Shown here in pieces: positions 25,259-33,369 of a stretch of 64,000 bases of DNA; within the stretch, counting starts at the first letter, position 1; each line of letters begins with the position of its first letter. The notes beneath the pieces were generated by a model. That model had not been told where the DNA came from and made no database searches. It saw only the letters and a program-made list of their open reading frames with translations. Source of the stretch: a virus; IMG/VR virus record IMGVR_UViG_3300036770_003657, positions 62,001 to 126,000 of that record; one strand, 5' to 3'. The translations under genes and the position numbers were made by a program.

Positions 25259-26983
25259 ATGAGTTGGCGTAGGCATTTTAATCCTGTTGACACTAGCGAT
25301 CAACAAAGCTTGAGCGTACTAGGAAACCTAAATAATGGAAATAGGCCAGGACCAGCACGTAGTAATTACAGTAGTTTTTTACCTGACATCTATGTAGGAA
25401 CTCCTAATCGTATTGAAAGATATATGCAATATGACACTATGGATATGGATCCAGAAGTCAATGCTGCCCTAGATATTTTAGCAGAATTTTGTACACAGAA
25501 AAATAAAGAAAACAATACAACATTTAGTCTAAGTTTTAAAGATCGTGCCACAAATAGTGAAATTCGTGTACTGCGTGAATACTTACAACAATGGTTTAAG
25601 CTACAACAATTTGATACACGATTTTTTCGTATTGTACGAAATACTTTTAAGTTTGGTGATGCAATCTTTATTAGAGACCCGGAGACGCAAAAATGGTTTT
25701 ATATTGATCCATCTAAATTGACTAAAATTATTGTTAATGAAAGTGATGGAAAAAGGCCTGAACAATATGTTATAAGGGATTTAAATCCAAATTTTAAAAA
25801 TCTTGTAGCTACTCAAATACAAAATAGTCCTCAACAAACTAATAACAGGGGAAGTAATTATATTGCTGGAGGGGGAATGACCAGAGGAGCTACTGGTGCA
25901 TACCCAACTCAGTATGGTGATCGCTTTAGTTTAAATGAAAATGAAGTTGCTATTGATGCTGCTCACGTTGTACATTTGAGTTTGAGTGAAGGTCTTGACA
26001 ACAACTATCCATTTGGTACTAGTCTACTTGAACAAGTTTTTAAAGTATACAAACAAAAAGAATTACTTGAAGATGCTATTCTAATCTATCGTATACAACG
26101 TGCTCCAGAACGTAGAATTTTTTATATTGATGTAGGTAATATGCCCAGTCACATGGCTATGAGCTTTGTTGAGCGTGTAAAAAATGAAATACATCAGAGA
26201 CGTATACCTAGCCAAAATGGTGGAGGTATGAATATTATTGACAGTGCCTACAACCCATTAAGCATAGGTGAAGACTACTTCTTCCCACAGACAGAAGGTG
26301 GTAGAGGCAGTAAAGTAGAAACACTAGCAGGAGGTCAAAATCTTGGTGAAATTGACGATTTGAGGTACTTTACAAATAAATTGTTCAGAGCCTTGCGTAT
26401 ACCAAGTAGCTATCTTCCTAGTGGTCCAGATGATGGGCAGCAACAATATAACGATGGTCGTGTGGGTACAGCATACATTCAAGAACTGCGTTTTAATAAT
26501 TATTGCATGAGATTGCAAACCTTGTTGACTAGCGTGTTTGATGAGGAATTTAAGAGGTTTTTACACTACAGAGGTGTAAACATTGATACAAGTTTGTTTG
26601 AAATAAAATTTCAAACACCTTTGAACTTTGCTGCTTACCGTCAAAGTGAGATGGATGGACAGCGCATCAACACTTTTAATACTATACAGGCTATTCCATA
26701 TATGAGTAAGAGGTTTGCTCTAAAAAGATTCCTAGGTTTAAGTGAAGAAGAGATGGCAGAAAATGAAAACTTATGGCGTCAAGAGAAAGGTATGGCACCT
26801 ATAACTGGTACAGATGCTAGTGGTGAACTACGTGGAGCAGGACTCAGTGCAGCAGGTATTGACAGTGACTTAGAAATGGCAGGTGATACTACTGCTCCTG
26901 AGGATATGACAGCAGAGATGCCTGGAGGTGTAGCTCCAGAAACAGGATTGGCAAGTCCTATGGCAGCAGCTCCTCCAATGTAA
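25259..26983 (+). CDS. gp20: Portal vertex protein gp20
   Basis: 574 residues (T4 gp20 is 524). The portal forms the dodecameric ring at the head vertex through which DNA is packaged and ejected, and nucleates prohead assembly. Family features include DPEVNAALDILAEFC near residue 63, FFRIVRNTFKFGDAIF, HVVHLSLSEGLDNNYPFGTS and the crown/wing segment RIQRAPERRIFYIDVGNMPS, followed by FFPQTEGGRGSKVETLAGGQ and LRIPSSYLP. All are hallmarks of T4-type portals. The ATG lies 5 nt after the tape measure stop, with the SD-like AAAGG inside that gene. The C-terminal ~60 residues are Met/Pro/Ala/Gly-rich. Confidence 0.96.
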   Translation: MSWRRHFNPVDTSDQQSLSVLGNLNNGNRPGPARSNYSSFLPDIYVGTPNRIERYMQYDTMDMDPEVNAALDILAEFCTQKNKENNTTFSLSFKDRATNSEIRVLREYLQQWFKLQQFDTRFFRIVRNTFKFGDAIFIRDPETQKWFYIDPSKLTKIIVNESDGKRPEQYVIRDLNPNFKNLVATQIQNSPQQTNNRGSNYIAGGGMTRGATGAYPTQYGDRFSLNENEVAIDAAHVVHLSLSEGLDNNYPFGTSLLEQVFKVYKQKELLEDAILIYRIQRAPERRIFYIDVGNMPSHMAMSFVERVKNEIHQRRIPSQNGGGMNIIDSAYNPLSIGEDYFFPQTEGGRGSKVETLAGGQNLGEIDDLRYFTNKLFRALRIPSSYLPSGPDDGQQQYNDGRVGTAYIQELRFNNYCMRLQTLLTSVFDEEFKRFLHYRGVNIDTSLFEIKFQTPLNFAAYRQSEMDGQRINTFNTIQAIPYMSKRFALKRFLGLSEEEMAENENLWRQEKGMAPITGTDASGELRGAGLSAAGIDSDLEMAGDTTAPEDMTAEMPGGVAPETGLASPMAAAPPM

Positions 26984-26989
26984 TAAATA
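26983..26989 (+). promoter_or_regulatory. Late promoter motif overlapping the gp20 stop, 4 nt before next ATG
   Basis: TAATAAATACAC (26981-26992) includes the gp20 stop TAA and is followed by T and the ATG at 26994. It is identical to 19611-19622. The match to ATAAATACTAT extends across the start codon. Read-through from gp20 could also translate the gene. Confidence 0.5.
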
Positions 26990-26993
26990 CACT

Positions 26994-27236
26994 ATGATTC
27001 TTCGAGAACTATTTTATTTAAATCCTGAAACACAGAAGATATCTAATGATTTTAGATTTGATTCTGCACGGGATGTTGAAGAATTACAGCGTAGTGACAC
27101 AAGAAAAACCAGACTAACCTTAAGACAGATAAATGATTTACGTAAGGCATCAGAATCACACATTTTAGAAACAGAAGAAGAAATGGAATTTGTTCAAAAA
27201 ATGTACGGTACTGAACCTGCACAGCCTGCCGCTTAA
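26994..27236 (+). CDS. Small prohead core candidate (gp67 position)
   Basis: 80 residues, exactly the length of T4 gp67, the small acidic prohead core protein encoded just after gp20. It is charged and helical (ARDVEELQRSDTRKTRLTLR, then QINDLRKASES) and ends in PAQPAA. It starts MILRELFYLNPETQKI, comparable with the leader of the 299-residue protein. A small gene of this type directly after gp20 is, to my knowledge, typical of marine T4-like phages. The gp67 assignment rests on position and size, not on sequence identity I can show. Confidence 0.6.
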   Translation: MILRELFYLNPETQKISNDFRFDSARDVEELQRSDTRKTRLTLRQINDLRKASESHILETEEEMEFVQKMYGTEPAQPAA

Positions 27237-27256
27237 ATCATTTATAAGGATAGTTT

Positions 27257-27853
27257 ATGATACACCCACCTATTGATGGCCTAGTATGCCAGCAACACGA
27301 GAATTTTCAAGCACCTTTTCGAGTATTTTTTAATGAAATAAAACCTACAACAGTAATAGAAATAGGTATTGGACAAGGTGCTACAAGCCTAGCACTAAAC
27401 AGAATTTTAAAAGAAGTTGGACACGAATATCAAATGATCAGTTATGAGCTACATCCACAAGGATGGTATGCAATGTTGAGTAATGAAGGTATTTTAGTTA
27501 GAATTTGTAATCTTTTTACAGATGATTATAATGCTCTGCGTGAAAGTAATACAGCAGAGATAGTAGGAAATATTCAACGATCAGGTACTACTGTGTTAAT
27601 GTGTGACGGTGGCTTGAAGAAAAATGAAGTAAATTTTTTAGCAGATTACCTTAAGCCAGGTGACTTTATTATGGCACACGATTACTGTAGAAATGTTGAG
27701 TATTTTGAAGAAGCAATCAATAATCGTATATGGAATTGGTGTGAGATCACTGATGCTGATATACAGGACGCTATGGATAGAAATAATTTTCAAGATTATA
27801 TGCGTGATGAGTTTCAGAATGTAGCTTGGATGTGTCGTCGAAAACCATTATAA
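27257..27853 (+). CDS. Class I SAM-dependent methyltransferase-like protein
   Basis: 198 residues. Motif I of the Rossmann methyltransferase fold is VIEIGIGQGATS at about residues 33-44; the acidic end of strand 2 is ISYELHP (about 74-80); a later VLMCDGG and FIMAHDY fit the CmcI / sugar O-methyltransferase type, where Asp/His bind a metal. Target unknown: a nucleotide sugar or glycan is plausible because the next gene and another downstream look like glycosyltransferases. It has an AAGGA ribosome site 8 nt before ATG. It interrupts the usual gp20-gp21 cluster and overlaps the next gene by 28 nt. Confidence 0.7.
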   Translation: MIHPPIDGLVCQQHENFQAPFRVFFNEIKPTTVIEIGIGQGATSLALNRILKEVGHEYQMISYELHPQGWYAMLSNEGILVRICNLFTDDYNALRESNTAEIVGNIQRSGTTVLMCDGGLKKNEVNFLADYLKPGDFIMAHDYCRNVEYFEEAINNRIWNWCEITDADIQDAMDRNNFQDYMRDEFQNVAWMCRRKPL

Positions 27854-28434
27854 CACGTAGTTTTGTGTTCGGCAATGGCAGAACACGATTAAACATTGAT
27901 TTTGATGAGGTTCGTTCATACGGACCTATCTACGCTTGTAATGCTGTATATAGGGAATATACTCCAGATTATTTAATAGCAGTTGATCGTAAAATGATTA
28001 ACGAAATAAAAAATTCTAATTATAATACTTCAAATGTGTACACTTATGACAATATTGATCGTAGACAATATAAAAATTTTAACTTTATAGAACCTAATTT
28101 AGGATGGAGCAGCGGACCTACTGCTCTTTATTTGGCCTCAAAGACTATGCCAAAGGAAGTTTATATATTTGGGTTTGATTTTGAAGGATTGAATGGTAAG
28201 TTAAACAATGTATATGCCGATACTTTCAATTATAAAAGTCGTGATGATAAAGCTACATACTACGGAAATTGGATCAAACAGACAGAAAAAGTTATAAAAG
28301 ATAACCTAAACATAAAGTATATTAGGGTATCTATACCAAATTTTTTCGAAGTCAAATGGCCATATGATAACTATAACCAAATACTATACGAAGATTTTAG
28401 AAAAATGATGCTAGAGTGGAAAAAAATTCGTTAA
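27826..28434 (+). CDS. GT29/sialyltransferase-like protein
   Basis: 202 residues. The N-terminal VFGNGRTRLNIDFDEV and GPIYACNAVYREY resemble the GNGPSL...C/SN signature of bacterial sialyltransferase-type enzymes (CstI/II, GT42) and related GT29-like proteins, where the Gly-Asn-Gly loop binds the CMP-sugar. YIFGFDFEGLNGKLNNVYAD later in the chain fits the same family. The classical catalytic His cannot be assigned by eye. The start used (ATG 27826) overlaps the methyltransferase by 28 nt; a GTG at 27832 is an alternative. With its neighbour it forms a likely glycan-modifying pair. Fold call is moderate, substrate unknown. Confidence 0.55.
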   Translation: MDVSSKTIITRSFVFGNGRTRLNIDFDEVRSYGPIYACNAVYREYTPDYLIAVDRKMINEIKNSNYNTSNVYTYDNIDRRQYKNFNFIEPNLGWSSGPTALYLASKTMPKEVYIFGFDFEGLNGKLNNVYADTFNYKSRDDKATYYGNWIKQTEKVIKDNLNIKYIRVSIPNFFEVKWPYDNYNQILYEDFRKMMLEWKKIR

Positions 28435-28470
28435 TTTTAGCCTATAATACACCGTTTTTTTAAGTTATAT

Positions 28471-28478
28471 GTAAATAA
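28471..28478 (+). promoter_or_regulatory. Weak late promoter candidate GTAAATAA before the core protein gene
   Basis: GTAAATAA lies about 34 nt before the ATG at 28512 and near a good SD (AGGAGA). It keeps the TAAATA core seen elsewhere but is a poor match upstream of it. A TTGACA at 28482-28487 has no -10 partner at the right distance. Confidence 0.3.
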
Positions 28479-28511
28479 TACTTGACAGCTCATTACCTAT
28501 AGGAGAACAAA

Positions 28512-29564
28512 ATGGGAGATCGTTCAAAGTTCGAACAGATGCTTGAGTACCTTATTAACGATGAGGAAGCCCGAGCACGAGAATTGTTTCATGATATCGT
28601 GGTGGCCAAGAGCCGCGAGATTTACGAGAATTTATTAGCCGAAGACTTCCAAGAGGAAGAAACAGAAGAAGCCCGTGATGGTGACGATGATGACGTCGAA
28701 GAAAATTACGGCATGGGTGGAAATATGCAGCCCCCTCAAGAACCAGGTATGGAAGCCTTCGGTGGTGATGCATCAGACGACATGTTAGGTGACGTTGGTG
28801 ATGAAGGTGATGATGAGATGGACATGGGCGGCGACATGGATAGCATGGGCGGCGACATGGATATGGACATGGGCGATGGTGATGATGGACTAGGTGATAG
28901 ACTAGACGATCTAGAAGCTGAATTAGCCGCTATCAGAGATGAGTTTGAAGAAAAACTAGGTGGTGATGAAGAAGGTGGCGACATGGATGACATGGGAGGC
29001 GATGGAGAAGGTGATGCTATGCCTCCTATGGGTGATGAAGAAGATGACGAAGTAAAAGACGGCATGTTCTATGAAGAAAGTGATGATGAAGATGATAAAG
29101 ATAAAGATACAGATTCAGATGATGAACAAACAGACGAAGACTTCATCCGTGAATATGTAGAAAAAGTGGGTGGTGGTAATTACAACACTTGGGGTAAGAT
29201 GGGTGACGATGGTCAAAACACTAAAAGCCCAGTAGCTGGTCCAAATAGAATGGGTGGTACTTCAGAAAACATTCTAAAAGGCGGTGTTTACAACGGTAAA
29301 GAAGTAGGTGCCGGTAGCACTATCGAAGGTAATGGAGTGTTCAAGCAGAGCAAGCCACAAATTGAAGATTTTGGCAACGTAAACAAGCCAGGTGGCAATG
29401 CTGGTAAAACAGGCTTTAAGAAGAAAGAGCCTGGACATGGCGCTGAGAAGAAAGGTGAAGCTGAAGGCAAAGCCTGGGGCGCAGGTACAGGTGGAGCAGT
29501 AGGTCAAGTTGGTAGTCTAAACACCAAGAGCCTACTAAGTGGAGCTCCAAAAAGAGCCAAATAA
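28512..29564 (+). CDS. gp68: Acidic prohead core protein, gp68-like
   Basis: 350 residues. The N-terminal ~60 residues are conserved in type (FEQMLEYLINDEEARARELF, then HDIVVAKSREIYENLL), matching the gp68 prohead core family of marine T4-like phages. The middle (about 50-230) is extremely rich in Asp, Glu, Gly and Met, including MDMGGDMDSMGGDMDMDMGD, with a short coiled coil (DRLDDLEAELAAIRDEFEEK). The C-terminal 100 residues switch to Lys/Gly/Asn-rich, giving strong charge polarity. T4 gp68 is only 141 aa. The core is built before the capsid shell and destroyed by gp21. It sits 10 nt before gp21, in the T4 order 68-21-22-23. Confidence 0.7.
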   Translation: MGDRSKFEQMLEYLINDEEARARELFHDIVVAKSREIYENLLAEDFQEEETEEARDGDDDDVEENYGMGGNMQPPQEPGMEAFGGDASDDMLGDVGDEGDDEMDMGGDMDSMGGDMDMDMGDGDDGLGDRLDDLEAELAAIRDEFEEKLGGDEEGGDMDDMGGDGEGDAMPPMGDEEDDEVKDGMFYEESDDEDDKDKDTDSDDEQTDEDFIREYVEKVGGGNYNTWGKMGDDGQNTKSPVAGPNRMGGTSENILKGGVYNGKEVGAGSTIEGNGVFKQSKPQIEDFGNVNKPGGNAGKTGFKKKEPGHGAEKKGEAEGKAWGAGTGGAVGQVGSLNTKSLLSGAPKRAK

Positions 29565-29574
29565 CAGAGACTAG

Positions 29575-30201
29575 ATGAGTTATCTTAGAGAAAACTTGAG
29601 TTTCGATCAGGCGAGAGTCGTGATCGAAAGTCAAGGAGAGAACGGCAAAGACCTTTATATGAAAGGTATTTGTATTCAAGGTGGTATTAAAAATGCCAAC
29701 CAGAGAATATATCCTGTAGACGAGATAGAAAGAGCTGTCAAAACCTTGAACGATCAGATCTCAGGAGGCTACAGCGTTCTCGGAGAGGTAGATCATCCAG
29801 ATGACCTAAAGATCAATTTGGACCGAGTCAGTCACATGATTACAGAAATGTGGATGGACGGTCCAAATGGTTATGGCAAGTTTAAGATACTGCCAACACC
29901 CATGGGACAACTAGTGAGAACTATGTTAGAAAGTGGAGTTAAGTTGGGAGTAAGCAGTAGAGGATCCGGCAATGTCAGTGGAGATGGTACTGGCAAGGTC
30001 AGTGATTTTGAGATCATTACAGTGGATGTAGTGGCTCAACCAAGTGCCCCAGGCGCTTATCCTACACCAATTTATGAACACTTGATGAACAATCGTGGTG
30101 GGCATAGAGCCTTACGCATAGCGGAGGAAGTGAAGAAAGACGCCAAGGCACAGAAGTATATTAAAGAGAGCCTATTAGCAGTAATAGGCAAGCTCCGATA
30201 A
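29575..30201 (+). CDS. gp21: Prohead core protease gp21
   Basis: 208 residues (T4 gp21 is 212). This serine protease cleaves scaffold, core and capsid proteins at (L/I)-x-E sites during head maturation. Catalytic elements: His74 in GEVDHP (70-75), Ser128 in GVSSRGSG (125-132) and Asp151 in ITVDVVAQPSAPGA (148-161), the conserved pattern of the herpes-like prohead protease family. Substrate sites visible in this window include LAE at residues 39-41 of gp23 and possibly ITE in the 299-residue protein. It lies between the core and scaffold genes in canonical T4 order. Confidence 0.95.
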   Translation: MSYLRENLSFDQARVVIESQGENGKDLYMKGICIQGGIKNANQRIYPVDEIERAVKTLNDQISGGYSVLGEVDHPDDLKINLDRVSHMITEMWMDGPNGYGKFKILPTPMGQLVRTMLESGVKLGVSSRGSGNVSGDGTGKVSDFEIITVDVVAQPSAPGAYPTPIYEHLMNNRGGHRALRIAEEVKKDAKAQKYIKESLLAVIGKLR

Positions 30202-30217
30202 CAAGAGGAGAATCACA

Positions 30218-31318
30218 ATGTTGGATGTATTAAAAGGCTTATTTGAAAACAATGTGATTAGCGAAGACATTCGAAGTCAAATTGAGGAAGCATGGGAAGC
30301 CCGTGTAGCCGAAAATCGCGAACAACTAACACAACAATTAAGGGAAGAATTTGCTCAGCGTTATGAGCATGATCGTACAGTTATGATCGAAGCCATTGAC
30401 AGAATGGTAGCAGATCAACTAGCACCTGAAATTGCTGAGTTCGCGGAAGACCGTAAACAATTAGCTGAAGCCAAAGCCAAGTATGCTCTAAAGATGAAGC
30501 AGGATAGTGCTGTACTAAAAGAATTTATTACACGTACTCTAGCTAAAGAAGTCAAAGAGCTACACGAAGATCAAAAGTCTATGGCTAACAAATTTTTCAA
30601 ACTAGAAGAATTTGTGGTAGAAGCTCTCGCTAATGAAATTGCAGAATTTTATGCAGATAAGAAGGATCTAGCCCAGACCAAGGTTAAGTTAATTAAAGAA
30701 GGTCGCCAACAGCTAGGTAAGATGAAGAAAGAATTTGTTAAGCGTGCCGCAGTGATGGTCGAACAAGTTGTAGTAAAGAGTTTAAACAATGAACTTGTAC
30801 AACTAAAAGAAGACATTGAATCAGCACGTAGAGCAGACTTTGGTCGTAAGATATTTGAAGCATTTAGCAACGAATACCAGAATAGTTACTTAAATGAGAA
30901 ATCAGAAACAAGTAAATTGCTCAAGGTTATAAACAAGAAAGACTCCGCTATTACGATGGCTAATACAGTAGCAGTGAAGGCACAGAGAGTCATAGAAAGC
31001 AAAGAAATGGAAATTCGTCGTCTAAAAGAAGCAGCCAAGCGTAAAGAAGTTATGAGTGAACTGCTTGCTCCACTTAGCGCAGAACAAAAGGGAATTATGA
31101 GTGAACTTTTAGAGAGCGTTCAAACAACACGACTAACAGAAAGTTTTAACAAGTACTTACCAACTATTATAGAAGGTAGTACTGGTACAACCAAGAAAAG
31201 ACAGGCACTTGTAGAGGCAAAAGAAATTACCGGTAACAAGGTTACCACACAAAAGACAAACAGCAGCGAAACCGATAGTAACATCGTTGATATCCGTCGC
31301 CTAGCTGGACTTAATTAA
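30218..31318 (+). CDS. gp22: Major prohead scaffold protein gp22
   Basis: 366 residues (T4 gp22 is 269). Almost wholly helical and charged, with long coiled-coil heptads from ~25 to ~290. It starts MLDVLKGLFENNVISEDIRS and has IEEAWEARVAENREQLTQQL, a conserved start of T4-type scaffolds. The C-terminus (KTNSSETDSNIVDIRRLAGL) is a conserved tail thought to contact the shell. It forms the assembly core of the prohead and is degraded by gp21. A strong SD (AGAGGAGA) precedes the ATG; gp23 follows after 10 nt. Confidence 0.92.
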   Translation: MLDVLKGLFENNVISEDIRSQIEEAWEARVAENREQLTQQLREEFAQRYEHDRTVMIEAIDRMVADQLAPEIAEFAEDRKQLAEAKAKYALKMKQDSAVLKEFITRTLAKEVKELHEDQKSMANKFFKLEEFVVEALANEIAEFYADKKDLAQTKVKLIKEGRQQLGKMKKEFVKRAAVMVEQVVVKSLNNELVQLKEDIESARRADFGRKIFEAFSNEYQNSYLNEKSETSKLLKVINKKDSAITMANTVAVKAQRVIESKEMEIRRLKEAAKRKEVMSELLAPLSAEQKGIMSELLESVQTTRLTESFNKYLPTIIEGSTGTTKKRQALVEAKEITGNKVTTQKTNSSETDSNIVDIRRLAGLN

Positions 31319-31328
31319 GGAGAAAGAA

Positions 31329-32507
31329 ATGTCTGAACTACTAACAAAGCGTTGGCAGGAGACAAAAGAGGCTCTACTCGAAGGCCTCCAAGGCACAAAA
31401 AAATCAGTGATGGGTGTAACTCTTGAGAATACTCGTAAGTATCTCGCAGAAACCGCAAGCGCTGGTACTACTTCTGCTGGCAACGTCGCAACTTTAAACC
31501 GCGTGATCCTTCCAGTGATCCGTCGTGTTATGCCAACCGTTATTGCTAACGAGTTGGTTGGTGTACAACCATTAACTGGACCAGTTGGTCAAATCCATAC
31601 ATTGAGAGTACGTTACGCTGATAGTGTAAATGCTAACGGTGATATTGTTGGAACAACAGCTGGTGAAGAGGCATTAAGCCCATTCAAGATTGCTGAGCAG
31701 TACTCCGGTGCTTCTAGTGGTAAAGCCGCTAGTACAGCGACCATGGAAGGTATTGCTGGTCGCAGAATGAGCATCCAGATCCTCAAGCAAACAGTTGAAG
31801 CGAAAACTCGTAAGTTAAGCGCTCGCTGGACATTTGAGGCTGCACAAGATATGCAAAGCCAACATGGCATTGATGTCGAAGCAGAAATTATGGCTGCTCT
31901 AGCACAAGAAATTACTGCTGAAATCGATCAAGAGATCCTAGCAAGTCTAAATAGCTTGGCAGGTAATCCTCTAGCAACTTTCGATCAAGCTAATGTAAGT
32001 GGTACAGCTACATTCGTTGGTGATGAACATGCTGCTCTAGCAGTTCTAATCAACCGTGTTGCTAACATGATTGCTCAACGCACACGTCGTGGTGCTGCTA
32101 ACTGGGCAGTTGTAAGTCCATTTGTATTAACAATCTTACAAAGTGCAACAACAAGTGCATTTGCTCGTACAACAGAAGGCACATTTGAAGCTCCAACAAA
32201 CACCAAGTTAGTTGGTACATTAAATGGTGCTATGAAGATTTATGTAAACACATATGCAAGCGACACACAACCTATCCTTATTGGTTATAAAGGTACAAGT
32301 GAGAGTGATGCTGCTGCATTCTACTGCCCATACATTCCATTGATGAGCAGTGGTGTTGTATTAGATCCATCAACCTTCGAACCAGTCGTATCATTTATGA
32401 CACGTTATGGTTATGTAGAGTTGACAAATACAGCAAGCTCTCTTGGTAATGCTCAAGACTACTTGGGTAAAGTTGGAGTTACAACAGCTAACGTCAAGTT
32501 CAGCTAA
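31329..32507 (+). CDS. gp23: Major capsid protein gp23
   Basis: 392 residues, short for the family (T4 gp23 is 521). It has the family signature NVATLNRVILPVIRRVMPTV, then IANELVGVQPLTGPVGQIHT and LRVRYA (about residues 52-98), and the C-terminal SFMTRYGYVELTN. The N-terminal ~41 residues form the cleaved propeptide, ending at LAE (39-41) before TASAG, matching the gp21 site (L/I)-x-E. It is a HK97-fold protein that forms the hexamers of the head; a separate vertex protein (gp24) is not seen here. A strong SD (AAGGAGA) precedes it and a strong terminator follows it. The gap in length probably lies in the insertion domain region. Confidence 0.96.
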   Translation: MSELLTKRWQETKEALLEGLQGTKKSVMGVTLENTRKYLAETASAGTTSAGNVATLNRVILPVIRRVMPTVIANELVGVQPLTGPVGQIHTLRVRYADSVNANGDIVGTTAGEEALSPFKIAEQYSGASSGKAASTATMEGIAGRRMSIQILKQTVEAKTRKLSARWTFEAAQDMQSQHGIDVEAEIMAALAQEITAEIDQEILASLNSLAGNPLATFDQANVSGTATFVGDEHAALAVLINRVANMIAQRTRRGAANWAVVSPFVLTILQSATTSAFARTTEGTFEAPTNTKLVGTLNGAMKIYVNTYASDTQPILIGYKGTSESDAAAFYCPYIPLMSSGVVLDPSTFEPVVSFMTRYGYVELTNTASSLGNAQDYLGKVGVTTANVKFS

Positions 32508-32534
32508 TCTTCAACAGACTAAGAGTTTGTTTTT

Positions 32535-32562
32535 AAAAGGCACCTTACATGGTGCCTTTTTT
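32535..32562 (+). terminator. Strong intrinsic terminator after gp23
   Basis: A perfect 10-bp stem, AAAAGGCACC (32535-32544) with GGTGCCTTTT (32551-32560), loop TTACAT, followed by further T residues (TTTTTT 32557-32562). It is the clearest rho-independent terminator in the window and ends the head operon. Confidence 0.9.
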
Positions 32563-32570
32563 ATTAAATA
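32563..32570 (+). promoter_or_regulatory. Late promoter candidate ATTAAATA
   Basis: ATTAAATATGCTATT (from 32563) follows the terminator at once and resembles the extended T4 late consensus TATAAATACTATT. It would restart transcription for the next gene (ATG 32592), which has TTTAGGA as ribosome site. Confidence 0.45.
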
Positions 32571-32591
32571 TGCTATTATTTAGGAATTTAT

Positions 32592-33290
32592 ATGGAAATT
32601 GAATTACATCTTTTTACTAATAGTACTGTACACTCCCCTGACACATGGCATATTGAAAATACGTATAAAAGTTTTTGTGACACCTTTAAAAAGGAAATGC
32701 CTGTAACAGTATGGGTTGATCGTCAACCTAATTTAGAAAGATGGGAAGAATATGTAGTTAATTTAAGAAAGATTTTCCCTAAGGTTGAAACAGAAGTAGG
32801 TGGACTAAGTCATGGATATCATACTGCTGCATTTAATAGTCCAGCTGAGTTTTTGTTTATGCTAGAACATGATTGGGAATTTTACGCAGATCGTATACCC
32901 CATACATTAGATCAAATTATAGATGGAATGCGTAAAGACAATATTTTACATCTTAGATTTAATCGTAAATTAGGTGGTAATCAGCCAGATGGACATGCCA
33001 GTTTAGGACATGATATTGATTGGGAAGATCATGAAGGTAGTGTATTTCCATATAGTACAGTAAAACAAGTAAGTAATAATCCTCACATAATTAATCGTGA
33101 ACGTTGGGTAAAAGAATGTACTCCACATACTCATTATATTGGATTTACTAAAGTACACGGTTTAGAGGAATATTTGACAGCCAGTCCTATTAGAGGTTCA
33201 ATTTATGGTCCAAGAGGTCACCCTCCTACAGTATATCACACTGATGGTGCCAATCCAAATGAATTAAGGAACAAGGGTATTCGTAACTAA
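32592..33290 (+). CDS. Glycosyltransferase-like protein (GT-A type suspected)
   Basis: 232 residues. An N-terminal strand-helix pattern (MEIELHLFTNSTVHSPDTWH), PVTVWVDRQPNLERW at about 37-51, then SPAEFLFMLEHDWEFYADRI at about 83-102. The EHDWEF element is placed like the metal-binding D-x-D region of GT-A glycosyltransferases, and RGSIYGPRGHPPTVYHTDG near the end supplies further His/Asp/Arg. I do not recognise the exact family. It stands alone between the capsid terminator and the fibre block. Together with the methyltransferase and GT29-like genes it suggests that a virion protein or the host surface is decorated with sugar. A nucleotide-sugar substrate is inferred. Confidence 0.5.
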   Translation: MEIELHLFTNSTVHSPDTWHIENTYKSFCDTFKKEMPVTVWVDRQPNLERWEEYVVNLRKIFPKVETEVGGLSHGYHTAAFNSPAEFLFMLEHDWEFYADRIPHTLDQIIDGMRKDNILHLRFNRKLGGNQPDGHASLGHDIDWEDHEGSVFPYSTVKQVSNNPHIINRERWVKECTPHTHYIGFTKVHGLEEYLTASPIRGSIYGPRGHPPTVYHTDGANPNELRNKGIRN

Positions 33291-33298
33291 TTTGGATA

Positions 33299-33338
33299 GC
33301 TAAATAGTATATTAACTAATTTATGGGGTACCCACCCC
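33299..33338 (+). promoter_or_regulatory. Late promoter candidate GCTAAATA with GC hairpin leader
   Basis: GCTAAATA (33299-33306) lies 64 nt before the ATG at 33370. A GGGGT/ACCCC hairpin (33325-33329 with 33334-33338) lies in the leader, then AAAAAGGAG as ribosome site. The same octamer occurs at 36351, also followed by hairpins. Confidence 0.45.
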
Positions 33339-33369
33339 GTAGGCTTAGAACGCTAAAAAGGAGAAACAA

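Noticed and set aside
28482-28487. TTGACA as -35 box of a host-type promoter before the core protein gene
   Set aside because: No TATAAT-like sequence occurs 16-18 nt downstream.
28736-29065. Minus-strand 109-codon frame opposite the acidic core protein
   Set aside because: Its Ser/Pro/Met composition is the mirror of the GAT/GGC/ATG-rich coding strand; no ribosome site or domain.
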